The notes: generated from the sequence alone by a model not told the origin. A stretch of DNA of 64,000 nt from CAZCAC01 sp964496575 (GCA_964496575.1 CAZCAC010000018.1:33787-97786); one strand, 5' to 3'. Shown: positions 31,656 to 40,566, numbered from the stretch's first letter. Made by a program: numbers and translations.

Positions 31656-32248
31656 CCTTCGGTCAGCTTGTAGACCAGCAGGTACAGGAGGTTGGCGACG
31701 ACCAGCACCCCCATCGACAGGCGAACCTCCTTGCGCTTGACCACCACCGAGCGCTCGATCAACGCCTGGATGCGGCGCGACTCGTGAATCAGCGCCGCGC
31801 GGAGGGCTCGGGCCGCGCGCTCCTCGATGTCGTCGGCTCGGGAGTCGTACGCGTCGCGCGCCATCGACATCAACCGGTCCGCCTCCTCGTCGAAGACCTT
31901 GCGGATCGCGCGTACCGCGCGCTGCTCGAGGTCGTCGGCGCGGTCGTCGTAGGAGAGCTTGGCGACCTCGATCAGCCGCTCGCTCTCGCGCGCCAGCGCG
32001 GTGCGCATCGCGTCGATGGCGCGCTCCTGCAGGTCGTCCGCCCGCGCGTCGTAGGTGGCCTTGGCCACCGAGACGAGACCGCGCTTGAAACGGTCCTTGA
32101 TCTTCGCCCCCCCCGTCTTCGAGGCCGGAGTCTCGCCCCCCGCCTCCTCGGCGGCATCCTCTCCCGGAGCGGACTCCTCGGGCTCGGGGCTCTTCGGGGC
32201 GACGCCCTCGGAGCCGGCTTCCTCCTGGTTTCCTTCGGTCTCGGGCAT
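31652..32248 (-). CDS. Tail-anchored protein with three exact 34-residue repeats
   Basis: 198 residues from the ATG at 32248. Acidic disordered N-terminus (1-50). Then three consecutive 34-residue units beginning at Tyr66, Tyr100 and Tyr134, each starting Y-D-x-R-A-D-D-[LI]-x-[EQ]-R-A and continuing as an amphipathic helix with RLI/RLM/RIQ near the end. A basic stretch (VVVKRKEVRL) leads to one C-terminal transmembrane helix (about 177-194). The repeat period is that of TPRs but the consensus is not TPR (no conserved W/G/Y/A/P positions); a long coiled coil or helical bundle is likelier. It is 50 bases after the stress protein and coupled to the next gene. Function unknown. Confidence 0.8.
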   Translation of the reverse strand: MPETEGNQEEAGSEGVAPKSPEPEESAPGEDAAEEAGGETPASKTGGAKIKDRFKRGLVSVAKATYDARADDLQERAIDAMRTALARESERLIEVAKLSYDDRADDLEQRAVRAIRKVFDEEADRLMSMARDAYDSRADDIEERAARALRAALIHESRRIQALIERSVVVKRKEVRLSMGVLVVANLLYLLVYKLTEG

Positions 32249-32298
32249 GATCGGCGGGCCCCCGTGAGCGGAGGCCCCGGTGCGGGACGCGAACAGTA

Positions 32299-33228
32299 TC
32301 AGTCGAGGGTGACCGGCGAGACGAAGTCCGCCGGCTTGACGGCCAGGATCGAGCAGTCGACCCGGTCGAGCAACCGCTCGGCGGTGGAGCCGATCAGGAG
32401 TCCGGCGATGCCGGCGCGCGAGATCGATCCCATCACCAGGAGATCGGGGTCCAGGTGCGCCACCGCCTCGCGGATCACCTGGGACGGTGCCCCCTTGGAG
32501 AGGTGCGTGGTCAACCCGTCGGTGCAGGTGTACCCGGTGAGGTTCGAGCGGATGTGCTCGTTGACCCCCTGCTTGATCTCGTCGACCGCCCGTTCGAGCT
32601 CCTCCTCGGAGAGGCGCGAGGCCCGCATCTGCAGGGACATCGGCATCTGCCAGGCGTGGACCACGTGCAGGTTGCAGGAGTGGCGCTGCGCGAGGAACGC
32701 GCCGTAGGAGACGGCGAGATCCCCCACCGGGGACAGATCGGTGGCGGCGAGCACCAGGCGGTGCACCAGGTCGTGGGCGGGGCGCACCACCCAGACCGGG
32801 CAGGGGCACTTGCGCAGGAGCTTGATCGCCACCGTCCCCAGGCGGCGCCCCCCCTCGCGATTGGCATTGCGCTTGCCGACGATCACCAGGTTCGCCCGAT
32901 CGGCGAGCGCCCGGCGGGTGATCTCCAGCCAGGCGCGGTCCTCGCAGATGTCGAGCCGCGCGTCGACGCCGGAGTTCTTCGTCTCCGCCACGATCCCCTC
33001 GAGCGCCCGGATCCCGGCCTGCGAGAGACCGGTGTGAACCAGCGGCTGCTCGGCGGTGACCTCTTCGCGGTACACCGCGTCGTGGGTCGAGTGCACGTAG
33101 CGGATCACCCCGCCGTTGGCCTTGGCCACCCAGATCGCCTGCTGGGCCGCCTTGTGGCTGCCCGGGGTGACGGCGTCGCCGTCGTCGTCGAGCTCCAGGC
33201 CGACGACGATCTTCCTGAATTCTTGCAT
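32299..33228 (-). CDS. Tandem universal stress protein (two UspA domains)
   Basis: 309 residues from the ATG at 33228; the frame extends 17 codons further upstream but FRKIVVGLELDDDGD is the natural UspA start. Domain 1 (about 1-150) has a degenerate nucleotide loop VGKRNANREGGRRLGTVA. Domain 2 (about 155-309) has a clear ATP-binding loop MGSISRAGIAGLLIGSTAE. Such proteins bind ATP and are associated with stress survival. A single gene with the tail-anchored protein downstream on the same strand. Confidence 0.88.
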   Translation of the reverse strand: MQEFRKIVVGLELDDDGDAVTPGSHKAAQQAIWVAKANGGVIRYVHSTHDAVYREEVTAEQPLVHTGLSQAGIRALEGIVAETKNSGVDARLDICEDRAWLEITRRALADRANLVIVGKRNANREGGRRLGTVAIKLLRKCPCPVWVVRPAHDLVHRLVLAATDLSPVGDLAVSYGAFLAQRHSCNLHVVHAWQMPMSLQMRASRLSEEELERAVDEIKQGVNEHIRSNLTGYTCTDGLTTHLSKGAPSQVIREAVAHLDPDLLVMGSISRAGIAGLLIGSTAERLLDRVDCSILAVKPADFVSPVTLD

Positions 33229-33473
33229 GGGGGTGCTCGCGCGGGGGCGGGGCTGGGGATGGCGGGCGAGGAGCGGCACATCATGCTACGACGTCGGGCT
33301 CGGAGGAAGACCCGGCCGGCACCGGGGAGATCGCCACCGCCGCCGGATCTGACTCGGGACGGGGCGAGACCCGGATTTGTCCCGGAACGCGCACCCACGC
33401 GTCGGAATCGGCCTCGAGGGGCACAACTCGACCAGAAAGCTGATCTCGAACCCTCTCGCAAGGGTTAACCTCT

Positions 33474-33977
33474 GTGGCTCTCCCTCACCCCGTGACCGAC
33501 CCGATGCCCACCCCCGACGAGTTGATCAAGATCGGCGACTTCGCCCGTCGGGCGGACACCAATCTCCGCACCCTCCGCTACTACGAGGAGCTGGGACTGA
33601 TCCGCCCCGCGGCCCGCAGCGCCGGCGGATTCCGCTACTACCGCCCCACCGACGTGAACCGGGTGCGGCTGATCCGCGACCTGCAGGACCTGGGAATGCA
33701 GCTGGAGCAGATCGCCGAGCTCTTCGGCCATCCCGACGAGAAGCTCGACCGCCACGAGCGCCTGGCCAGGGTCCGGAGAGCGCTCGAGGGGCAAGAACGC
33801 CTCCTCGAGGAGCGGATCGCGACCCTCGGGGCGATGCGGAACCGCGTCGCCGAGGCGCTGGGTAAGCTCGAGGACTGCGGCGCCTGCGGTCTCGAGCCCA
33901 GCTCCGACAACAACTTCTGCGAACCGTGCCAGCGGACCCTGGCCGCCCTGCCCGACCTCCTGAGTGCCCTGTTCTGA
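33474..33977 (+). CDS. MerR-family transcriptional regulator with C-terminal Cys pairs
   Basis: 167 residues from a GTG; an ATG ten codons later (33504) is an alternative. The winged helix (about 17-85) shows IGDFARRADTNLRTLRYYEE and GGFRYYRPTDVNRVRLIRDL. A coiled coil (about 95-130) follows. The effector end has Cys135, Cys138, Cys149 and Cys152 in CGAC and CEPC pairs, suggesting a zinc- or redox-active site rather than the single metal loop of MerR/CueR. An inverted repeat ACCCT-N6-AGGGT lies immediately upstream (about 33452-33467) and may be an autoregulatory operator. No efflux or reductase gene is adjacent, so the target is unknown. Confidence 0.88.
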   Translation: MALPHPVTDPMPTPDELIKIGDFARRADTNLRTLRYYEELGLIRPAARSAGGFRYYRPTDVNRVRLIRDLQDLGMQLEQIAELFGHPDEKLDRHERLARVRRALEGQERLLEERIATLGAMRNRVAEALGKLEDCGACGLEPSSDNNFCEPCQRTLAALPDLLSALF

Positions 33978-34236
33978 GCGAACGGCCCCGTCCCCGGCCA
34001 ATGGGGCTGGAGCCGGAGCCCGATCTGGCCGAAACACCCCTGCGAACTCTCTGGAACTGGGCAAATCGGGGAAGAGAGGCGGACGGGCAGCGTCGAAGCG
34101 GGCCGAGTACTCTATTCAGGTTCCTCCGGGCCCCGGCGCCCCGCGCCCCGGTCCCGCTCCGCCCAGAAATCCCCTGCCCTGATCGATCAGCGCTCATCCG
34201 ACGTCGGGCCCCGGCCCGACCCTCCATCCGATTCCA

Positions 34237-36192
34237 ATGAAACCTCTCGGTGTTCTTCTCCTCGTCGTGGTCGCCGTCGGCGGCCTTCTGTTCGCGATCT
34301 TCCAGCTCGGTGGCGGCTCCAATGGAGACGACCCGGATGAGCTCCAGCCCGAGCCCCCCGCGGTCACGACCGACGGACCCCCGGACCAGCTCCCGCCCCC
34401 CGAGCCCGGCGAGCGGACGGAGCTGGAGCCGACGACCGGAGGCGACGAAGAGCGCGCCTCGCTCGCCTCTCAGGACTACTTCAGCAACGTCCTGACCGGC
34501 CTGGTGCTCACCGTCGACAAGCGACCGGTCGAGGACGCCGAGGTGACGCTGACCCGCTCCGGTCCCGCGGCGATGTTCTTTCAGAACGACCCGCAGGATC
34601 GGTCGAAGGACCGCACCGTCAAGACCGACGCGAAGGGGAGCTACCGCTTCAACAACGTCGAGCCCTTCGAACGTTACGGGCTCGAGGTGGTCGCCGAGGG
34701 CTACAGCACCGCCACCGCCTCCAACGTGGCCGTCGACGTCGAGGGCACGTTCACCGAGCCGCCGATCATCCTCACCACCGGGGCGATGCTCTACGGCCGC
34801 GTCGAGGACTCCGGAAAGAACCTCGTGCCCGACGCGGTGCTGCACCTCGACGGTTCCTTCTACCGTCCCGGCGCCGAGCCGGGACCCGACCGATTGAGCG
34901 CCGTCTCCGACAGCGCCGGGCACTACGAGATCCTCAACGTTCCCCCCGGCAACCGCTCCTTGACCGTCATGGCCGATGGCTATGCGAACGTCCAGGTCGG
35001 GGGCCTCGTCTTCCGCGGCGACCAGTCGGTCGAGCGAAACATCACCCTGGAGATCGCCGAGCGCATCTCCGGCACGGTGGTGAGCCAGTCGGGCGCCCCG
35101 GTACCCGAGGCCGATGTCCTGGCGATGAGCTTCTCCAACAGCAATCGCCAGTGCCGCGAAGGGGTCAAGACCGACGAGCGCGGGCAGTTCACCCTCGAGC
35201 GTCTGGCCGCCGGGCAGTACACCATCGCCGTGAAGGCGGACGGCTACCGCCCCGGCCACGAGTCGCGCGTCAAGACCGGAGAGTCGAACCTGATCATCGA
35301 GCTGGTCGAGCAGCCCACCATCAATGGACGCGTCGTCGCCATCGACACCGGGCAGCCGGTGCCGAAGTACAAGGTCCGCATACGGCAGACCTACCCGCAG
35401 ACTCCGCTCACCACGCCGATCGGGACCGAGGAGACCTTCACCAAGGAGGACGGTAGCTTCTCGCTGACCAGCCCGGGACAAGCGAGCTACGTGGTGCAGG
35501 CGACCGCCGACGGCTACGCGCCGAGCTACTCCGACACCTTCCGGGTCACCCAGGGGCAGTCGGTCAACGGCATCCTCGTGACGCTCACCACCGGGGGATC
35601 GATCACCGGCACGGTGATCGGCTCCGATGGGCCGGTGCCGCGCGCGCTGGTCACCACCCACGACAACACCTGGTCGAACTCCCTCTTCGATCAGGCCCTC
35701 GGCGACGAGTTCCCGACCAACGCCACCCTGCGGACGGCCCGCGGCAACAAGGAGGGCATGTTCAAGGTCGGCGGGCTCAAGGCGGAGACGTATCAGATCC
35801 GAATCAAGGCCCCCGGCTACTGCGAGTACGTCAAGCAGGACATCCTGGTGAAGGAGGGAGTCGCCACTCAGGTGGACGGCATCGTCCTGACCCGCGGTGG
35901 CAAGATCACCGGCAAGGTGCTCAATGCCGCGGGGGAACCGACGGTGGCCAACGTCAGCCTGATGCCCGACGGGAGGCAACCGGGGATGCCCCGGCGCTAC
36001 AAGGTGAAGTCGGGCGCGGACGGCAACTACGTGCTGGCCAACATCCATCCCGGCGCCTACAAGCTCACCGCTTCGTCCGGTCGGGGCGATGGCGACTTCC
36101 TCGGTCAGTTCCAGAGCGAGAAGAACAGCATGAAGCAGGTCACCGTCAGCGACGGCCAGGACCTCCGCTTCGACCTCCAGCTCGGCAACTGA
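34237..36192 (+). CDS. Surface protein made of carboxypeptidase-regulatory-like repeats
   Basis: 651 residues. N-terminal hydrophobic helix LGVLLLVVVAVGGLLFAIFQ (4-23), so it is membrane-anchored or exported. A Pro/Glu-rich linker (30-85) is followed by six or so beta-sandwich repeats of the CarboxypepD_reg/Cna_B-like type: phrases such as ISGTVVSQSGAPVPEADVLA, GSITGTVIGSDGPVPRALVT and GKITGKVLNAAGEPTVANVS each start one, and each ends in YxI..KAxGY. No catalytic residues or sorting motif seen. The 259 bases upstream hold no gene. A strong terminator follows. It resembles the extracellular part of the FecR-like protein at 18462-20897. Confidence 0.82.
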   Translation: MKPLGVLLLVVVAVGGLLFAIFQLGGGSNGDDPDELQPEPPAVTTDGPPDQLPPPEPGERTELEPTTGGDEERASLASQDYFSNVLTGLVLTVDKRPVEDAEVTLTRSGPAAMFFQNDPQDRSKDRTVKTDAKGSYRFNNVEPFERYGLEVVAEGYSTATASNVAVDVEGTFTEPPIILTTGAMLYGRVEDSGKNLVPDAVLHLDGSFYRPGAEPGPDRLSAVSDSAGHYEILNVPPGNRSLTVMADGYANVQVGGLVFRGDQSVERNITLEIAERISGTVVSQSGAPVPEADVLAMSFSNSNRQCREGVKTDERGQFTLERLAAGQYTIAVKADGYRPGHESRVKTGESNLIIELVEQPTINGRVVAIDTGQPVPKYKVRIRQTYPQTPLTTPIGTEETFTKEDGSFSLTSPGQASYVVQATADGYAPSYSDTFRVTQGQSVNGILVTLTTGGSITGTVIGSDGPVPRALVTTHDNTWSNSLFDQALGDEFPTNATLRTARGNKEGMFKVGGLKAETYQIRIKAPGYCEYVKQDILVKEGVATQVDGIVLTRGGKITGKVLNAAGEPTVANVSLMPDGRQPGMPRRYKVKSGADGNYVLANIHPGAYKLTASSGRGDGDFLGQFQSEKNSMKQVTVSDGQDLRFDLQLGN

Positions 36193-36211
36193 GCGACCTT
36201 CGCGCATGACT

Positions 36212-36246
36212 CGTCGCGGCGGTTCCACCCTGGAGCCGCCGCGACG
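36212..36246 (+). terminator. 16-bp hairpin after the surface protein gene
   Basis: Arms 36212-36227 and 36231-36246 pair with one G-T wobble around a CCC loop, followed by TCTTTCC. Placed 20 bases after the stop and overlapping the leader of the SprT-like gene; likely intrinsic terminator. Confidence 0.8.
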
Positions 36247-36264
36247 TCTTTCCCCGAGGACTCC

Positions 36265-37023
36265 GTGCCACTGACCGAGAGAGACTGGGAGGAGGAGCTG
36301 CGCGAGGCGCTCGGCCACGCCGTGGAGGTGCGCTACGGCCGCTCACGCACCTCTCCGATCCAGCTGCGCGGAGCCCGCCGTGACGAGCTCGCGAGACGAC
36401 CGGAGCTTCGTGCCGGCTGGGTGATCCGTCTCCACCGGATCTTCGCGGACGCTCCCGCGCCGATGCGCGCCAACCTCGCTGCGTGGATCCGCGTCGGCGG
36501 CCGCGCCCGCCGCGCCTCCCGCGAGCTGGGCGAGTGGACGGAGGCGGCCCTCGCGACCCTCCCGCCGAAGGAGCCGCCGCGGCGCCGCCTGGAGCCTCGG
36601 GGAGAGGTTCACGACCTCGAGGAGATCCGCGACGAGCTCCTGGCCGAGCACTTCGCCGGCGACTTCGACCTGTTCACTCCGGTCCCGCCGATCACCTGGG
36701 GCCGCCGCGGCAAGAGCCGCTCTCGCGGCCGGCTGCACCTGGGCAGCTACAGTCCTCGCACCGGCGTCGTTCGCGTGCACTCCGTCCTCGATCAGCGAGC
36801 GGTCCCGCGCTGGTTCGTCCGCTACGTCCTCTTCCACGAGCTCCTGCACGCCGTCCTTCACGACGACCGCGACCCTCGCCCCCACGGCCCGGAGTTCCTG
36901 CGCCGTGAGAGGGCTTATCCCGACTACCGGCGAGCGCTGGCGTGGGAGGAGGAGAACCTCGGCAAGCTGTTGCGGTCTGCTCGGGCGAATAGGGCCATGA
37001 GGGGAGAGGGGCGCTGGGGATAG
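36265..37023 (+). CDS. SprT-like zinc metallopeptidase-fold protein
   Basis: 252 residues from a GTG with CGAGGA five bases upstream. The zinc site HELLHAVLHDD starts at His191, and a third ligand His207 lies in HGPEFLRRE, the pattern of SprT/YgjP-like proteins. An N-terminal half (1-110) is basic and has no known domain. YgjP/SprT proteins are cytoplasmic and of uncertain substrate. It starts inside the terminator region of the surface protein gene and converges with the PqiC-like lipoprotein gene 43 bases on. Confidence 0.75.
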   Translation: MPLTERDWEEELREALGHAVEVRYGRSRTSPIQLRGARRDELARRPELRAGWVIRLHRIFADAPAPMRANLAAWIRVGGRARRASRELGEWTEAALATLPPKEPPRRRLEPRGEVHDLEEIRDELLAEHFAGDFDLFTPVPPITWGRRGKSRSRGRLHLGSYSPRTGVVRVHSVLDQRAVPRWFVRYVLFHELLHAVLHDDRDPRPHGPEFLRRERAYPDYRRALAWEEENLGKLLRSARANRAMRGEGRWG

Positions 37024-37066
37024 GTGCTGGACGCTTCGAGCCCCCCACCCCGCCGACGCGACCCAC

Positions 37067-37633
37067 TCATCGGTCGAGTCTCTCCTCCACCCAGACCACA
37101 CACCCATCCGCCACTCGCCCCAGCGCACTCCCCATCGCCAGCGCCAGCCCCTCCGCATCCACCGACCTCAAGGTCTCCACCTCGACCAACCTGGTGCGAT
37201 GCCCGACCCCGCTCCCCGTGGACAGCTCCAGCACCACCTCCACCCGCGCGTTGCCGTCGACGTCGCCCTCGAACGCGGCGAGATGAACCCGCAGCTCGGG
37301 ATCGGCGCTGCGCAGCGACTCACGATACCCCTCGCCTCCGTACAGGAGGTCGCGCAGGCGCCGGTCGAGGATCTTCGCGGGCTCCTCCACCCAGAGGTGG
37401 ACGTCGTCGGTGGCGACCTCGGTACCGCTGATGCGCCAGACCATCTGGCTGCGCAGGTGGGCCGAGGCGGAGACCGGGCCGAAGCGCAGCGGCCGCGTCC
37501 CCGGCACCTCGGGAGCGGTGAGCGGGGGGAGCTCGGGCTCGAAGAAGCGTACGGGGGTCGGCTCGTCGCGGGAGATGCAGCCGCACAGGGCGGCGGCGAG
37601 GAAGAGGCAACTGCAACGGGTGAAGGTTCTCAT
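37067..37633 (-). CDS. ABC-type transport auxiliary lipoprotein (PqiC/ABC_trans_aux-like)
   Basis: 188 residues, last gene of the Mla-type operon. Lipoprotein signal FLAAALCGC with lipidated Cys at about residue 19. The body shows the auxiliary family pattern of a beta-strand domain with RSQMVWRISGTEVATDD and ELRVHLAAFEGDVDGNARVE. These lipoproteins sit in the outer membrane and hand lipids to or from the MCE (MlaD/PqiB) complex. It starts 13 bases after the mlaD stop. Confidence 0.78.
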   Translation of the reverse strand: MRTFTRCSCLFLAAALCGCISRDEPTPVRFFEPELPPLTAPEVPGTRPLRFGPVSASAHLRSQMVWRISGTEVATDDVHLWVEEPAKILDRRLRDLLYGGEGYRESLRSADPELRVHLAAFEGDVDGNARVEVVLELSTGSGVGHRTRLVEVETLRSVDAEGLALAMGSALGRVADGCVVWVEERLDR

Positions 37634-37646
37634 CGGAGTCTCCAGA

Positions 37647-38690
37647 TCACTGGCGGCGGAAAGGAGCGGGCGAGCTGGCCTTGCCGTGCAGGAGCGCGCC
37701 GGGATCGCGGGACAGGACGTCGGCGAGGGAGCCGATCGAGCTCAGGGTCGACTCCAGGTTCGTGATCCCCGAGCGAAGCTCCCGCAAGAGCAGCACGAGC
37801 TCCTCGCTCGCTCCGGTCATCCCCTGGCCAGCGCCGCGCATCGCCTCGACGGCGCCGGGAATGTCCGAGCCCTCGAAGTCGGCCTCGATCGCGGCGCCGA
37901 GACTGTCGAAGCGGTCCACCACCCGATCGACCTGTCCCCCTTCGCCGCGCAGCTCCGCGGCCAGCCCCCCGACCTCGTCGAGGGTGCCCTGCAGCTTGAG
38001 CAGCGTCGGTGAATCGGAATCGACCAGTGGGGAACCGCGCAGCTTGTCCATCAACGAACGACCGGTGACCAGCGTCTCCTGAACCTCCCGCGAGAGCACG
38101 CCCAGCTCGAGGTCGACCACGCCCTGGTTGACGTTCCTCATCAGGTCCTGCGCGAGGCGCGACAGCTCCGGCCAGCGGTCGAGCGCTTCCATGATGCCGG
38201 TCTCCAGGCTCTTGAAGGTCGAAGGAACCGAGTGGATCGTCTCCCACGGCGGCGGGAAGGTATAGTGCGGAATGGGGTAGCGATTGCTGTCGAAGAAGTC
38301 GATCTGGATGAACGACACCTGCGTCAGCGCCGAGGTGACCAGCTGGCCGCGAAGGTCGTCGGGGACGAACGACTCCCCTTCCCTCCGCTGCCTCGTCGGC
38401 GAGATCCCCCACTTGGCCAGCGCGTCGACGTAGAGCCCCGTGCGCACCTCGACGTGGCGGCGATCCTGCGCCGGATCGATGTCGTCGACGCGCCCGACCA
38501 CCACCCCGCGGAACTTCACCGGCGAGCCGAGCTCGAGGCCGTTGACCGTCTCGTCGAAGTAGAAGTAGGCGGGGGCGGTGCGGCGCTGCATCTGGCTGAC
38601 GCCGGCCCACAGGAGCACGGCGACCAGCGCGGCGAGGCCGACGGTTACGAACATCCCCAGTTTCCAGCGATTGGTGCTCGAGACGGACAT
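37647..38690 (-). CDS. mlaD: MlaD-family MCE-domain lipid transport protein
   Basis: Periplasmic lipid-binding subunit of an Mla/MCE transporter, 347 residues. One N-terminal membrane helix (about 11-30), an MCE domain (about 38-115: VNGLELGSPVKFRGVVVGRV), then a long helical tail with LLRELRSGITNLESTLSSIG near the end that could form a tube-like coiled coil as in PqiB/YebT-type or mycobacterial Mce proteins. One MCE domain only. Gap of 2 bases from mlaF. Confidence 0.9.
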   Translation of the reverse strand: MSVSSTNRWKLGMFVTVGLAALVAVLLWAGVSQMQRRTAPAYFYFDETVNGLELGSPVKFRGVVVGRVDDIDPAQDRRHVEVRTGLYVDALAKWGISPTRQRREGESFVPDDLRGQLVTSALTQVSFIQIDFFDSNRYPIPHYTFPPPWETIHSVPSTFKSLETGIMEALDRWPELSRLAQDLMRNVNQGVVDLELGVLSREVQETLVTGRSLMDKLRGSPLVDSDSPTLLKLQGTLDEVGGLAAELRGEGGQVDRVVDRFDSLGAAIEADFEGSDIPGAVEAMRGAGQGMTGASEELVLLLRELRSGITNLESTLSSIGSLADVLSRDPGALLHGKASSPAPFRRQ

Positions 38691-38692
38691 GA

Positions 38693-39436
38693 CTAGCGCG
38701 TCCTCGGTAGGCGGTTGAAGAAGGCGTGCACGCGGGGATCGGAGCTCTCGGTCTTGAGGGCCTTCGGGTCACCGGAGGCGATGATCCCCTTCGCCTCCTT
38801 GTCGAGCATGATGCAGTCGTCGGCGATGCGGAAGATGCTGGGCAGCTCGTGCGTGACCAGCACCGTGGTGACCCCGAGGCGATCGCGCAACGACAGGAGC
38901 AGGTCGTCGAGCTCCACCGCGTTGACCGGATCGAGACCGGCGGCGGGCTCGTCGAGGAACAGCATCGAGGGCTCCATCGCCAGCGCGCGCGCGATCCCCG
39001 CGCGCTTCTGCATCCCCCCCGAGACCGCCGAGGGCAGGTGATGCTCGTAGCCCGCGAGCCCCACCAGACGCAGCCGCGCGGCGGCGAGCTCGTCGATCGC
39101 CGGCAGCGGCAGTCCCGACCAGCGCCGGAGCGGCAGGGCGACGTTCTCCAGCAGGGTCATCGAGCCGAACAGCGCGCCCGACTGGAAGCTGACCCCGAAG
39201 CCGGGCAGGCCGCGGGTCAGATCGGGCGCGCCGCGTTCGTCGATGTCGATCGTCCCGGCGATCGGGTCGAGCAGGCCGATCAGGTGCTGCAGCAGGGTGG
39301 TCTTGCCGCAGCCGCTGCCGCCGAGGATGACGAAGACCCGTCCTCGCGGGACGTCGAAGTCGATCCCCTGCAGGATGACCTCCCGGCCGTAGCCGGCGAC
39401 CAGCCCTCGCACTCGAATCGCCAGTCCACGCTCCAC
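38693..39436 (-). CDS. mlaF: MlaF-family ABC transporter ATPase
   Basis: 247 residues, GTG start. Walker A GGSGCGKTT (39-47), Q loop VSFQSGALFGSMTLLENVAL, signature SGGMQKRAGIARALA, Walker B MLFLDEPAAGLDPV and switch His in VTHEL. The signature SGGMxKR and the FQxGALF Q loop are typical of the Mla/MCE branch. It drives phospholipid trafficking across the envelope with MlaE and MlaD. Starts 2 bases after the mlaE stop and ends 2 bases before mlaD. Confidence 0.93.
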   Translation of the reverse strand: MERGLAIRVRGLVAGYGREVILQGIDFDVPRGRVFVILGGSGCGKTTLLQHLIGLLDPIAGTIDIDERGAPDLTRGLPGFGVSFQSGALFGSMTLLENVALPLRRWSGLPLPAIDELAAARLRLVGLAGYEHHLPSAVSGGMQKRAGIARALAMEPSMLFLDEPAAGLDPVNAVELDDLLLSLRDRLGVTTVLVTHELPSIFRIADDCIMLDKEAKGIIASGDPKALKTESSDPRVHAFFNRLPRTR

Positions 39437-39438
39437 GG

Positions 39439-40566
39439 TCAGATCCCCAGGAAGTTGTAGGTGACGGTGAAGAGAGTATCGAGCACGACCAGGAAGAAGA
39501 GGATCACCACCACCGCGGAGGTGGTCGAGCGTCCGACTCCCGCCGCTCCGCCGCGCGTGGCGAGTCCGCGCTGGCAGGAGATGAGGGTGATCGTCACCGC
39601 GAAGACCGCGCTCTTCAGGAGCCCGCCGAGCAGGTCGTTCAGCCCCACCGCGCTCTCCAGCTCGGTCAGGTACGCGAGCGGCGTCAGGTCGAGCACTCCG
39701 ACGGCGACGAAGAGCCCGCCGAGGATGCCGACGATCACCGAGCCGAGGGTGAGCAGCGGCACCGCCAGGGTCATCGCCACCAGACGGGGAAAGACCAGGA
39801 AGCGGTGCGGGTCGAGGCCGAGGGTCCAGAGGGCGTCGATCTCCTGGTTGACCCGCATCGTGCCCAGCTCCGCCGCGTACGCCGCCCCCGATCGTCCGGC
39901 GACGACGATGGCGGTCATCAGCGGTCCGAGCTCCCGCGACATCGAGAGGCCGACTGCATCGGCGACGAAGACGCTCGCGCCGAACTTCTGCAGCTGATAG
40001 GCGGACTGCAGGCCGACGATCAGGCCGACGAGGAAGTTGATCAGGAGCACGATCGGCGCGCCGTCGGCGCCCGCGCGCTCCATCAGGTGCGGCACGTCAC
40101 GCCAGTTGATCGAGCGCCGCGCGAGCACCGCCTTGCGCAGGTTGGCGATCAGGTCGCCGACGAAGGCGAAGACGTCGCGTGTCGAGCGGAGGATCTCCAC
40201 CGTCACCCGCCCGATCTGATCGAAGGTGCCGACCTTCAGCTGCGGCGCCGCCCCACACGCCTCGTCGTCGGAGCAGCCGTAGAGCTCCAGCATCTCGGCG
40301 CAGCCCGCTCGCGCGCCGACGAGCTCGACGCGGCCACCTCTCGCCGGCGCCTCGCGGATCCAGGCGAGGATCAGCGCCGCGCAGGCTCCGTCGAGACTCT
40401 CCACCTCGGAGAGATCGAGGGTGATCGTCTCGTTCGGCGAGGCGCTCTCCCCGAGCCGTGTCCACAAGCGGGGAGCGTCCTCGAGGTGACAGGACCCCGA
40501 GAGGTGCAGCGCGACCATCCCCCCGTCGGCGGGACGGCGCTCGAGCTCGAAGCTGGACGAGGCCAA
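39439..40566 (-). CDS. mlaE: MlaE-family permease with fused N-terminal STAS domain
   Basis: 375 residues, probable TTG start; ATG at 40518 would remove the first STAS strand. Residues about 1-100 are a STAS/MlaB-like domain (ETITLDLSEVESLDGACAAL). The MlaE permease follows (about 115-375): helices around IVLLINFLVGLIVGLQSAYQ, VAGRSGAAYAAELGTMRVNQ (family motif AxRxGxAxxAELGTM.V..QIDAL) and VVVILFFLVVLDTLFTVTY. In Escherichia coli MlaB is a separate STAS protein; here it is fused to the permease. First gene of a four-gene minus-strand operon. Confidence 0.92.
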   Translation of the reverse strand: MASSSFELERRPADGGMVALHLSGSCHLEDAPRLWTRLGESASPNETITLDLSEVESLDGACAALILAWIREAPARGGRVELVGARAGCAEMLELYGCSDDEACGAAPQLKVGTFDQIGRVTVEILRSTRDVFAFVGDLIANLRKAVLARRSINWRDVPHLMERAGADGAPIVLLINFLVGLIVGLQSAYQLQKFGASVFVADAVGLSMSRELGPLMTAIVVAGRSGAAYAAELGTMRVNQEIDALWTLGLDPHRFLVFPRLVAMTLAVPLLTLGSVIVGILGGLFVAVGVLDLTPLAYLTELESAVGLNDLLGGLLKSAVFAVTITLISCQRGLATRGGAAGVGRSTTSAVVVILFFLVVLDTLFTVTYNFLGI

